Translations under genes and position numbers: made by a program
Assembly: GCF_943372915.1 (NCBI RefSeq)
Contig: NZ_CALSAN010000003.1
Location: forward strand, 124,001 to 188,000
Direction: 5' to 3'
DNA length: 64,000 bases
DNA from: Ferrovibrio terrae_A
GTDB taxonomy: Bacteria > Pseudomonadota > Alphaproteobacteria > Ferrovibrionales > Ferrovibrionaceae
Notes under the pieces: generated by a model
Databases searched by the model: none
What the model saw: only the letters and a program-made list of their open reading frames with translations
What the model was told of the DNA's origin: nothing
In this document: positions 48,641-57,029 of the stretch, in pieces
How positions within the stretch are numbered: the first letter of the stretch is position 1
Layout of the letters: every line of letters begins with the position of its first letter

Positions 48641-49249
48641 ATGATTCCGCCCCTCGGTTCATCCATCGGCCTGCGCATCGGCCTGCTCGGCGGCTCATTC
48701 AACCCCGCCCATGCCGCCCATCGCGAAATCAGCCTGACCGCGCTGCACCGGCTGAAGCTGGATCAGGTCTGGTGGCTGGTCAGCCCGCAGAACCCGCTCA
48801 AGCCTGTGCGCGGTATGGCGCCGCTCGACAAGCGGTTGGCCCAGGCCCAGGCCGTGGCGGCGCATCCGTGCATCCGGGTCACCGCCGTCGAGACCCGGCT
48901 CGGCACGCAGTATACGGCCGATACCCTGGCGGCCCTGCACCGGCATTACCGGCAGGCCCGCTTTGTCTGGCTCATGGGGGCCGACAATCTGGCGCAACTG
49001 CATCGCTGGCGCGACTGGCAGGGCATCGCCCGGACCATGCCGATCGCCGTGCTGGATCGTCCGGGCTTCAACCTGACGGCGATGCAAAGTCCGGCCGGAC
49101 AATGGCTGTCGCGGCACCGCGTGGCGCGCTATGATGCCTCTGCCCTGCCGGGCAAGGCCACGCCGGCCTTCCTGCTGCTGAAGTCCAAACTCAATCCGCT
49201 CTCGGCCACAGCGATCCGGCAGAAGAAAAACGGAAGGCACCTAGGATGA
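48641..49249 (+). CDS. nadD: Nicotinate-nucleotide adenylyltransferase
   Basis: 202 aa. The nucleotidyltransferase motif GLLGGSFNPAHAAHREIS and the C-terminal NPLSATAIRQ (ISSTxIR-like) are diagnostic. It adenylates nicotinate mononucleotide in NAD synthesis. The second His of the usual GxFxPxHxGH motif is shifted by one Ala but retained (AHAAH). Start at 48641. The stop overlaps the following small gene by 4 nt. Confidence 0.93.
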   Translation: MIPPLGSSIGLRIGLLGGSFNPAHAAHREISLTALHRLKLDQVWWLVSPQNPLKPVRGMAPLDKRLAQAQAVAAHPCIRVTAVETRLGTQYTADTLAALHRHYRQARFVWLMGADNLAQLHRWRDWQGIARTMPIAVLDRPGFNLTAMQSPAGQWLSRHRVARYDASALPGKATPAFLLLKSKLNPLSATAIRQKKNGRHLG

Positions 49250-49470
49250 AGAGCTTTCTTGTTGCTTACGACTTCGGCACCGGTGGCCTTTGGGCGATCC
49301 TGAATGCCGAAAGCAAGGACCAGATCACCAAACGCTTCCCTGACCTGACCATTCTGGAACAGCGTCCGGACTCGATGTCGGAAACGGATTACGGCCGCAT
49401 CACGGCGCAGGAGACCTACGCCTTGTCCGGTCCGCTGCCACAATGGCTGGCCGATCTCGACAAGAAATAA
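49246..49470 (+). CDS. Small hypothetical protein coupled to nadD
   Basis: 74 aa: MKSFLVAYDFGTGGLWAILNAESKDQITKRFPDLTILEQRPDSM... The ATG overlaps the nadD stop (ATGA), so it is translationally coupled. It has a compact alpha/beta look with an acidic and aromatic content and a WLADLDKK end, and no motif I recognise. In many genomes rsfS follows nadD; this is not RsfS. Converges with the methyltransferase gene after 7 nt. Confidence 0.7.
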   Translation: MKSFLVAYDFGTGGLWAILNAESKDQITKRFPDLTILEQRPDSMSETDYGRITAQETYALSGPLPQWLADLDKK

Positions 49471-49477
49471 GACGCCG

Positions 49478-50692
49478 TCACGGCTGCCGCAGGAACAGCT
49501 TATTCACGCCGGTCAGCATCCTGTGCACCGGCGCGTAAGCCGCAGCAAAGTCATCCCAGCCTAGATTCATCATCTGCGCCATGGCGCCGAGCGTGCGGCG
49601 CCCGTCAATCAGCGCCACGATCTCGGCGGCCTGCGGCGGTGCGGTAAAGACCAGCCGGGCGGATTCAAAAGCTACCGCCAGTTCGCCGCGCTGGCCTAGC
49701 GTTTCCGCGAGTGCCTTGGCCGGCACACCATTCAGCCAGGGCGCCAGATCAGGCGCCGGCTGTGCCACCGCCTCGGCGGCGCGGGCTTGCGGCACCACAT
49801 ACATCACATGGGTCTTCAGCGAGCCGCAGAGCCGCTCGGCCAGCGCCTGTTGCTCGGGCAGCGGCAGGGCTGCCGCGCGACGGCGCAATGCATCGTCCTT
49901 CAGATAAGTGAGCGGATCGTAGCAGCAGGGCTCGATAAAGGCCGCGATATGCAGGCCGGCGCCATCGATCAGCGCATGCAGTTCCGGCACCGTATAGGCG
50001 CGATCCTGGCTGTGCAGCAGCAGGTCATACAGGCCAGAATCATTGTTCTTGTGATCGACCAGGAAAGGATTGCGCTGGAATTCGTTGGTGTCTGGCAATT
50101 CGGCCAGCAGGGCTTTGGCCAGCGCCACCTGCTGGTGCGGCGGTTCGCCACCGACCAGCTGCCGCAGCGCTGCCTGCATGGGATAGACACCGGCACGGCC
50201 ATATTGCCCGTAGACCATCAGCCCCATGCCGCCATGGGGGCTGAGCTGATCCATCAGCGCCTGGAGGCCCACGGCAGGTTCAGGCAGATGATGCAGCACG
50301 CCGCAACAGTCGATGTAGTCGTAAGGCCCTGGCGCCAGCTGCGGCAGATCGAGCAGCGAGCCGGTGAGGAAGCGGATATTGGTCAGACCACGCACCTTGG
50401 CACGTGCTTCGGCAATGGTGCGTGAGGCGGTGGAAAGGTCGAGATAGACCACCTCATGCTGACTGCCGCTGGCAGCGAGATATTGTGCCAGATGGATCAG
50501 CCCGTCGCCGGTGCCGCCGCCGGCCACCAGAACCCGCATGGAGTGATGGAAATCGCGCCGGCCGCCAAAAACATAATGATTAAGCTCGGGCAGGAAGCTC
50601 GGGCTGCCGGTGATTAGCCGGCGTGCCTCGTCGGCCGGATCGCGGGCCGGATAGGGATAGGCTTCGTATTGCTGCTGAACCGGATCTGTCAC
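49478..50692 (-). CDS. Class I SAM-dependent methyltransferase
   Basis: 404 aa. N-terminal YEAYPYPARDPADEAR is followed by the Rossmann domain: MRVLVAGGGTGDGLIHLAQYLA (motif I), VVYLDLSTASRTIAEARAKV, GPYDYIDCCGVLHHLPEP. The C-terminal ~150 residues lack catalytic motifs and contain an Ala/Pro-rich DLAPWLNGVPAKALAETLG segment. The YPYP start is known in several bacterial methyltransferases of unknown target. The start overlaps the quinone oxidoreductase stop (ATG/TGA), so the two are coupled. Confidence 0.83.
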   Translation of the reverse strand: MTDPVQQQYEAYPYPARDPADEARRLITGSPSFLPELNHYVFGGRRDFHHSMRVLVAGGGTGDGLIHLAQYLAASGSQHEVVYLDLSTASRTIAEARAKVRGLTNIRFLTGSLLDLPQLAPGPYDYIDCCGVLHHLPEPAVGLQALMDQLSPHGGMGLMVYGQYGRAGVYPMQAALRQLVGGEPPHQQVALAKALLAELPDTNEFQRNPFLVDHKNNDSGLYDLLLHSQDRAYTVPELHALIDGAGLHIAAFIEPCCYDPLTYLKDDALRRRAAALPLPEQQALAERLCGSLKTHVMYVVPQARAAEAVAQPAPDLAPWLNGVPAKALAETLGQRGELAVAFESARLVFTAPPQAAEIVALIDGRRTLGAMAQMMNLGWDDFAAAYAPVHRMLTGVNKLFLRQP

Positions 50693-51681
50693 GAGACCTT
50701 GATGACCACCTTGCCCGTGGTCTTGCGCGACAGCAGGGCCTGCATCGCCTGCGGCACCTGGTCGAGCGCAAAAGTGCCGGAGACATGCGGCTTCAGCTTG
50801 CCATGTTCATACAACGCCAGCAGGGCGGCAAAATTGGCGCGGTTCTTTTCCGGTTCGCGCGCGGCAAAGGCGCCCCAGAAGACACCGACAATGCTGCAAC
50901 CCTTGATCAGTGCCAGATTGGCCGGTGCTTCCGGAATGCGCCCCGAGGCGAAGCCGATCACCAGCAGGCGGCCATCCCAGTTGATGCAACGCAAGCTCTG
51001 ATCGAAGGCATCGCCACCGACGGCGTCATAGATGACATCGGAGCCATTGCCGCCGGTAAGTTCTTTGACGCGGTCCTTGATGCTTTCCGTCGAGTAATTG
51101 ATCACATGAGAAGCGCCATACTCTTTCACGATGGCGGCCTTTTCATCGGACCCCACGGTGCCGATCACGGTGGCGCCGAGTTCACGACCCAGTTCGACAG
51201 CATTGAGGCCGACGCCGCCGGCAGCGCCATGCACCAGCAGAACCTCGCCCTTCTTGATGCGACCACGGTCGACCAGCGCGTGATAGGTGGTGCCGTACGT
51301 GATCGGGAAACCGGCCGCAATCTCGTAAGGCATTGAGGCTGGAATCTTGAACACATTGCTGGCCGGGCAGTTCACCTGCTCGCCGAAGCTGCCGCTGCCG
51401 GTGGTGGCCATGACGCGGTCGCCCACTTTCAGATCGGCGACCTTTTCACCTACGGCAGCGATCTCACCCGCGCATTCCATGCCGGGTGCGAACGGGAAGC
51501 TCGGCTTGAACTGGTATTTGCCGGCGATCATAAGGGTGTCGGGGAAGTTCAGACCCGCGGCATGCACGCGGATGCGCACCTCCTTGGGGCCGAGCGCCGG
51601 CAACGACAGATCATCGAGCACCAGGCTCTCCGGTCCGCCCCAGGCCTTGCACACCATCGCCTTCACAGTGACTGCCGACAT
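50689..51681 (-). CDS. Quinone oxidoreductase (QOR, MDR superfamily)
   Basis: 330 aa. GroES-like N-terminus (VRIRVHAAGLNFPDTLMIAGKYQFKPSFPFAPGMECAGEIAAVGE) and a Rossmann domain with VLLVHGAAGGVGLNAVELG. Zinc ligands are lacking, as in the zinc-independent QOR/crotonyl-CoA-reductase-like branch. It uses NADPH to reduce quinones or enones. It is the upstream member of a coupled pair with the methyltransferase. Confidence 0.9.
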   Translation of the reverse strand: MSAVTVKAMVCKAWGGPESLVLDDLSLPALGPKEVRIRVHAAGLNFPDTLMIAGKYQFKPSFPFAPGMECAGEIAAVGEKVADLKVGDRVMATTGSGSFGEQVNCPASNVFKIPASMPYEIAAGFPITYGTTYHALVDRGRIKKGEVLLVHGAAGGVGLNAVELGRELGATVIGTVGSDEKAAIVKEYGASHVINYSTESIKDRVKELTGGNGSDVIYDAVGGDAFDQSLRCINWDGRLLVIGFASGRIPEAPANLALIKGCSIVGVFWGAFAAREPEKNRANFAALLALYEHGKLKPHVSGTFALDQVPQAMQALLSRKTTGKVVIKVS

Positions 51682-51726
51682 CGCACGACTCCCTTAGACA
51701 TCTGATTTTTTGTTGTGCTGCAGATA

Positions 51727-51757
51727 CAGAAATGGCGCCGACTTGCATCGGCGCCAT
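51727..51757 (-). terminator. Intrinsic terminator after infC
   Basis: On the minus strand, ATGGCGCCGA and TCGGCGCCAT form a 10-bp stem with a 6-nt loop, followed by TTTC. The T-run is short. Confidence 0.6.
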
Positions 51758-51771
51758 GGCAGAGCCCCGGG

Positions 51772-52314
51772 TTATTTCGGGGCCATAACCATCGTCATCT
51801 GTCGCCCTTCCATCTTGGGCGTCTGTTCCATCTTGGCCTTGTCGCCAAGATCGTCGCGCACGCGGTCGAGCAGCTTCATGCCCAATTCCTGGTGCGCCAT
51901 TTCGCGGCCACGGAAGCGCAGGGTCACCTTGACCTTGTCGCCTTCTTCGAGGAAGCGCTGCATCGCCCGCATCTTCACGTCATAGTCATGCGTGTCGATC
52001 ATCGGACGCAGCTTGATTTCCTTGATCTCGATGACCTTCTGCTTCTTGCGTGCCTCGGCGGCCTTCTTCTGCGCCTCGTACTTGTACTTGCCATAATCGA
52101 GAATCTTGGCGACGGGCGGGTCGGCGGTGGGCGAAATTTCGCAGAGATCGAGGCCGGCTTCTTCAGCCAGGCGCAGGGCTTCACGGATGGAAACCACGCC
52201 ACGATTTTCGCCAACGGCGTCAATCAGGCGGACGTTCGGGACATCAATCTCGAAATTAACCCGCGGGCCATCGGTTTTCGGCGTCGGCGGGGCATTGAAC
52301 GGGGGACGGGCTAT
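51772..52314 (-). CDS. infC: Translation initiation factor IF-3, non-canonical ATA start
   Basis: 180 aa if translation begins at ATA (52314-52312). AGGAG lies about 7 nt upstream. A TAG stop closes the frame four codons earlier, and no ATG, GTG or TTG exists before the GTG at 52197. Starting there would remove the conserved VNFEIDVPNVRLIDAVGENRG part of the N-domain. The rest is standard (SIREALRLAEEAGLDLCEISPTADPPVAKILDYGKYKYE). infC is known for rare start codons that allow IF-3 to regulate itself. rpmI and rplT, the usual partners, are not downstream; a terminator follows. Confidence 0.93.
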   Translation of the reverse strand: MARPPFNAPPTPKTDGPRVNFEIDVPNVRLIDAVGENRGVVSIREALRLAEEAGLDLCEISPTADPPVAKILDYGKYKYEAQKKAAEARKKQKVIEIKEIKLRPMIDTHDYDVKMRAMQRFLEEGDKVKVTLRFRGREMAHQELGMKLLDRVRDDLGDKAKMEQTPKMEGRQMTMVMAPK

Positions 52315-52385
52315 GACGCGCTCCTAAAGCAGTTGCAACAAAATCAGTAGGTTAAGGCGAATTGGACGGTTTGATCCCACGGGGG

Positions 52386-54371
52386 TCAGCCGGGCATCCG
52401 GGCCTCGGCGGACAATTTAGCAATCGCCTCGGCCAAAGCAATGGTTTCCTGCTGCTCCGATCCCAGGCGCCGCAGGGTGACGGTACCCTGCTCCGCTTCC
52501 TTTTTGCCCACCACCAGGATGACCGGCACCTTGGCCAGGCTGAGTTCGCGGATCTTGTAGTTGATCTTCTCGTTGCGCAGGTCGGTATCGACACGCATGC
52601 CGGCAGCATCGAGCTGATCGGCGACGCTCTGCGCGTATTCATCACAGTCTGACACGATCGGCGCGACGACAGCCTGCAGCGGCGCCATCCACAGCGGCAG
52701 GCGGCCGGCATACTGCTCCAGCAGGATACCGATGAAACGCTCAAAGCTGCCGAGGATCGCGCGATGTAGCATCACCGGGCGATGCCTGGCGCCATCGGCG
52801 CCGACATAATCTGCACCCAGCCGCTCGGGCAGCACGAAGTCAACCTGCAGGGTGCCGCACTGCCAGTCGCGGCCAATGGTGTCGCGCAGCACGAATTCCA
52901 GTTTCGGGCCATAGAAGGCGCCTTCACCGGGATTGAGCGTGTATTCCAGGCCCGATGCGACACAGGCTTCCTTCAGCGCGGTTTCGGCGCGATCCCAGGT
53001 TTCATCCGTGCCGGCGCGCTTAGCCGGACGGTCGGAGAACTTCACCTTGATCTCGGCAAAGCCCATATCCTTGTAGATGCTCTGCAGCAGGTCGCAGAAA
53101 ATCTTGCTCTCCGAGATGATCTGGTCCTCGGTGCAGAAGATATGTGCATCATCCTGGGTGAAGTTGCGCACGCGCATGATGCCGTGCAGCGCACCGCCCG
53201 GCTCGAAGCGGTGGCAGGAGCCGAACTCGGCCATGCGCAGCGGCAGGTCGCGATAGCTCTTGAGGCCCTGGTTGAAGATCTGCACATGGCAGGGGCAGTT
53301 CATCGGCTTCAGCGCGAAGATGCGCTCGTCGGGATTGGCAGCGAAGTCGCGGATGCCCTCTTCGTTTTCCGCGATATACATGCTCTCGCGGAACTTCTCC
53401 CAGTGGCCCGAGGCTTCCCACAGCTTGCGGTCGACCAGCTGCGGCGTCTTCACTTCCACATACTTGGCCTTTTCCAGGCGCTGGCGCATGTAGCGTTCCA
53501 GAGTCCGGTACAGCGTCCAGCCCTTGGGGTGCCAGAACACCATGCCGGCGGCCTCTTCCTGCTGATGGAAGAGGCCCATTTCCTTGCCGAGCCGGCGATG
53601 GTCGCGCTTCTCGGCTTCTTCCAGGCGCTTCAGATACGCATCGAGTTCCTTCTGGTCGCGCCAGGCGGTGGCATAGACGCGCTGCAGCTGGCGGTTCTTG
53701 GCATCGCCGCGCCAGTAGGCACCCGACACCTTCATCACCTTGAACACCGGCGGCAGCTTGCCGGTGGAGGGCAGATGCGGGCCCATGCAGAGGTCGAGCC
53801 AGCTGTCGCCCTGGCGATAGATCGAGATCGCCTCGCCACGCTTGGCGATCTCGGCGACCCACTCGGCCTTGTAAGTCTCGCCGATCGACTTGAAATACTC
53901 GACCGCCTTTTCCGGCGCCCATTCCTCGCGCTCGATCGGCAGGTCGCGTTTGACGATCTCGGCCATGCGCTGCTCGATCTTGCCGAAATCTTCCGGTGTG
54001 AAGGGCTCGTCGCGCACGAAATCGTAATAGAAACCGTCCTCGGTGGCCGGGCCGAAGGTGATCTGCGTGCCGGGGAACAGCTCCTGCACCGCCTGCGCCA
54101 TCACATGGGCGCCGTCATGGCGGATCAGCTCGAGCAGCTCGGCCTCGTTCTTGTCCTTCATGGTCACGATCTCGAGCTTGGCGTCGCTCTTGATCGGCGT
54201 CTTGAGATCCTTCAGCACGCCATCCAGGCGGATGGCGAGCGCCGCCTTGGCCAGGCCGGCGCCAATGCTGGCGGCCACATCGGCCCCGGTGCTGCCGGCC
54301 GCGTAAGTTCGCACACTGCCATCAGGCAGGGTGACGCGGATTTCGGCGGCAGAAAGGGCTGAGCTGGACAT
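52386..54371 (-). CDS. thrS: Threonyl-tRNA synthetase
   Basis: 661 aa with the TGS domain first (RVTLPDGSVRTYAAGSTGADVAASI), the second additional domain with HDGAHVMAQAV and TFGPATEDGFYYDF (HxxxH editing site), the class II core (GALHGIMRVRNFTQDDAHIFC; FYGPKLEFVLRDTIGRDWQCGTLQVDF), and the anticodon domain (VVAPIVSDCDEYAQ). It charges tRNA-Thr and edits Ser. Length is normal. infC follows 71 nt later. Confidence 0.97.
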   Translation of the reverse strand: MSSSALSAAEIRVTLPDGSVRTYAAGSTGADVAASIGAGLAKAALAIRLDGVLKDLKTPIKSDAKLEIVTMKDKNEAELLELIRHDGAHVMAQAVQELFPGTQITFGPATEDGFYYDFVRDEPFTPEDFGKIEQRMAEIVKRDLPIEREEWAPEKAVEYFKSIGETYKAEWVAEIAKRGEAISIYRQGDSWLDLCMGPHLPSTGKLPPVFKVMKVSGAYWRGDAKNRQLQRVYATAWRDQKELDAYLKRLEEAEKRDHRRLGKEMGLFHQQEEAAGMVFWHPKGWTLYRTLERYMRQRLEKAKYVEVKTPQLVDRKLWEASGHWEKFRESMYIAENEEGIRDFAANPDERIFALKPMNCPCHVQIFNQGLKSYRDLPLRMAEFGSCHRFEPGGALHGIMRVRNFTQDDAHIFCTEDQIISESKIFCDLLQSIYKDMGFAEIKVKFSDRPAKRAGTDETWDRAETALKEACVASGLEYTLNPGEGAFYGPKLEFVLRDTIGRDWQCGTLQVDFVLPERLGADYVGADGARHRPVMLHRAILGSFERFIGILLEQYAGRLPLWMAPLQAVVAPIVSDCDEYAQSVADQLDAAGMRVDTDLRNEKINYKIRELSLAKVPVILVVGKKEAEQGTVTLRRLGSEQQETIALAEAIAKLSAEARMPG

Positions 54372-54636
54372 GATTTAGCGGACCTCCAAGGGGGCGCAGC
54401 CTAGCCGCCACGGCCCCCCTGTCAAGCCGGCCCCGGGCCGTTCCGGCTGCCGCCCCGGCCCGATTCAGGGCAGCGCGACGCAACGCCTGCCGCTTTCGGC
54501 AGCAGCGCGGGGCCGACCCCGGCTGGCGTGATCGAATCTGCTGGGTCCGGGACCGGGAATATGCTGGCATGGGCTTCGCATAACCGGACGGGTCAACCGT
54601 CGTCCACAGGGCGTCGTTCAACAGGGGGCTTTATCC

Positions 54637-55668
54637 ATGCGTATCCGAACCATTCTTGCCGGACTTGCCGTTGGCGGTCTGACCCTGGCCGGGCTGGCCG
54701 CACCGGCCATCGCCGGCACCACCTTCGATGCCGTCAAGGCCAAGGGTTTCGTGCAATGCGGCGTCAACGGCAGCGTTGCCGGCTTCTCGGCCCCGAACAG
54801 CCAGGGCCTGTGGACCGGCATCGATGTCGACATGTGCCGCGCGGTAGCGGCGGCCATGTTCGGCGATTCCAGCAAGATCAAATACACCGCCCTGACGGCG
54901 CAGCAGCGCTTTGTCGCCCTGCAGTCGGGCGAGATCGACGTGCTGACCCGCAACGTGACCCAGACCCTCTTGCGCGATGTCTCGCTGGGCCTGCGCGAAG
55001 CCGGCGTGAATTTCTATGATGGCCAGGGCTTCATCGTGAACAAGAAGCTGGGCGTGAAATCGGCCAAGGAGCTGAATGGATCGACCATCTGCGTGCAGCC
55101 CGGCACCACGACAGAACTGAACCTATCGGATTACTTCCGCAAGTCGAACATGACCTTCAAGGCCGTGGTGATCGAGAAGGTGGATGAGAACATCGCCGCC
55201 TTCAGCTCCGGCCGCTGCGATGTCTACACCACCGATGCTTCGCAGCTCGCCGCCGTGCGGGTCACCGCGCTCAGCCCGCCGGATGATTACATCATTCTGC
55301 CCGAGCGCATCTCCAAGGAACCGCTGGGCCCGATGGTGCGCCAGGGCGATGACCAGTGGTACCAGGTGGTGAAATGGGCCCTGCTGGCGCTGAAGGAAGC
55401 CGAGGAGCTTGGCATCACGCAAACCAATGTGGACGAGATGCTGAAAAGCGAGGATCCGGTGATCAAGCGCTTCCTCGGTGTCACCCCGGGCTATGGCAAG
55501 GCGCTCGGCCTGGATGAGAAATGGGCCTACTGGATCGTCAAGCAGATCGGCAATTACGGCGAGAGCTTTGAGCGCAACCTGGGCAAGGGCAGCCCGGTGA
55601 AGCTGGAGCGCGGCCTGAATGATCTGTGGACCAAAGGCGGTCTGATGTACGCCATTCCGTTGCGCTGA
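54637..55668 (+). CDS. Amino-acid ABC transporter substrate-binding protein (AapJ-like)
   Basis: 343 aa. Signal peptide MRIRTILAGLAVGG.. with cleavage near PAIAGT. The periplasmic-binding fold has TFDAVKAKGFVQCGVNGSVAGFSAPNSQGLWTGIDVDMCRAVA, VLTRNVTQTLLRDVSLGL and SGRCDVYTTDASQLAAVR, typical of the general L-amino-acid AapJ/BztA group. No permease or ATPase genes are next to it, so it must act with proteins encoded elsewhere. AGGGGG precedes the ATG. Closed by a good terminator. Confidence 0.92.
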   Translation: MRIRTILAGLAVGGLTLAGLAAPAIAGTTFDAVKAKGFVQCGVNGSVAGFSAPNSQGLWTGIDVDMCRAVAAAMFGDSSKIKYTALTAQQRFVALQSGEIDVLTRNVTQTLLRDVSLGLREAGVNFYDGQGFIVNKKLGVKSAKELNGSTICVQPGTTTELNLSDYFRKSNMTFKAVVIEKVDENIAAFSSGRCDVYTTDASQLAAVRVTALSPPDDYIILPERISKEPLGPMVRQGDDQWYQVVKWALLALKEAEELGITQTNVDEMLKSEDPVIKRFLGVTPGYGKALGLDEKWAYWIVKQIGNYGESFERNLGKGSPVKLERGLNDLWTKGGLMYAIPLR

Positions 55669-55692
55669 GCATCAGCGGATCGCAAGGGATCG

Positions 55693-55727
55693 TGGCCGGG
55701 GCTTCATGCTCCGGCCATTTTCTTTTT
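55693..55727 (+). terminator. Intrinsic terminator after the binding-protein gene
   Basis: TGGCCGGGGC and GCTCCGGCCA form a 10-bp stem (one G-T pair) around a 5-nt loop, followed by TTTTCTTTTT. The T-run touches the stop of the convergent glycosyltransferase gene. Confidence 0.87.
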
Positions 55728-56923
55728 CAGCTGTGATCGGGGAACAGCAGGCGCGTGTAGACCTTGATATAGGCCTCGCACATCGCATCCACGGTGAAAT
55801 GCTCCTGCACATGGCGGCGCGCCCGCTCGGCGATCTGCATGCGCCGTTCCGGCGTAAGTTTCAGGGCTTCGTCCAGTGCATCGGCCAAGGCTTCGGCGTC
55901 GCCCGGCGGCACCAGCCAGCCGGTTTCGCCCGGCAGCACGGTTTCACGCGAGCCGCCATGATCAGTGGCGACCACCGGCTTGCCCATCGCCTGTGCTTCG
56001 ACGGCAACACGGCCGAAACCTTCAGGGAAGGTGGAGGCCGAAACCACCACATCGGCCAGCATGTAAGCCGCCGGCATATCCTTGCCATCGCCCGGCATGC
56101 GCACGCTGCGATCCAGCCCGAGCTGCACGATCAGGCCCTCCAGATCGGCGCGATAGCCTTCGCGGCCCTGGGTGGAACCCAGCAGCACGGCGGTGAAATC
56201 CTGCTCACCATGGCGGTCGGCCAGGATTTTCAGCGCCCGCAGCAGCACCGTATGGCCCTTCCAGCGCGTCAGCCGGCCGGGCAGCAGGATCACCGGGCGA
56301 CCATCGGTCAGGCGCCACTGCTGCTGCAGGTTGGACATGCGTTCGGGATAGATGCGGGTGGGATCGAATTTGGCGAGATCGGTGCCGCGCGGGATCGTCA
56401 CCAGCCGGGCGCGGGCCACCCCGAAAGCCTTGTTGGCGTAATCGGCGACGAAATCGGAAATCGCCACCACCACATCGCCCTTGGACATCGGGCCGGCCCA
56501 GAATTTCTTGAACCAGCTATGCGACTTGTAGGCATTGTGGAAGGTGGTGACCAGCGGCACGCCGCAGCGCTGCGCCGCCAGGCGCGCCGACCAGGCCGGG
56601 GCGCGGGAGCGCACATGTACCAGGTCGACCGGCAGGCTGCGGATCAGCTCTTCCAGCCGTGCGGCATTGCGCCGGATCTTGAACGGATTCTTGCTCGCCA
56701 CCGGCAGGGTGATGTGCTTGGCGCCGGCGCGTTCGAGCTCACGCACCATCGGGCCGCCTTCAGACACCACGTAGGAAACCCAGCCGGCCTTGGCGAGCGC
56801 CTTGGCGGTATCCACCGTGCCGCGCTCGACGCCGCCGGTCACCAGGGCGGGCAGCACCTGCATGACAGCGGGTGGTCTTCCCGAACTGGGTGTCTCTAGG
56901 GTAGAAATTGGGCTATCGGACAT
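55727..56923 (-). CDS. Glycosyltransferase family 4 protein
   Basis: 398 aa from MSDSPIS at 56923; in-frame Met residues upstream are not supported. GT-B fold: VMQVLPALVTGGVERGTVDTAKAL (N-domain Gly loop), LPGRLTRWKGHTVLLRALKIL, and the E-x7-E donor motif in FPEGFGRVAVEAQAMGKPVVATDHGG. Typical of lipopolysaccharide or polysaccharide glycosyltransferases that use nucleotide sugars. Acceptor unknown. Divergent from the first DUF2927 gene. Confidence 0.9.
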   Translation of the reverse strand: MSDSPISTLETPSSGRPPAVMQVLPALVTGGVERGTVDTAKALAKAGWVSYVVSEGGPMVRELERAGAKHITLPVASKNPFKIRRNAARLEELIRSLPVDLVHVRSRAPAWSARLAAQRCGVPLVTTFHNAYKSHSWFKKFWAGPMSKGDVVVAISDFVADYANKAFGVARARLVTIPRGTDLAKFDPTRIYPERMSNLQQQWRLTDGRPVILLPGRLTRWKGHTVLLRALKILADRHGEQDFTAVLLGSTQGREGYRADLEGLIVQLGLDRSVRMPGDGKDMPAAYMLADVVVSASTFPEGFGRVAVEAQAMGKPVVATDHGGSRETVLPGETGWLVPPGDAEALADALDEALKLTPERRMQIAERARRHVQEHFTVDAMCEAYIKVYTRLLFPDHS

Positions 56924-57029
56924 CGCGGCTGAAACGGCGGGGAGTTGGACCACTATAGGCCGCATGCCGGGTAGCGCAAAGCCGGACCGCTGGCAAGGCG
57001 GGCCAGCATCCATGGGGACAGAAACCGCG

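Noticed and set aside
54372..54636. Possible tRNA or T-box-like leader upstream of thrS and the binding-protein gene
   Set aside because: No cloverleaf arms or T-box sequence were recognisable; the region is GC-rich with no clear structure.
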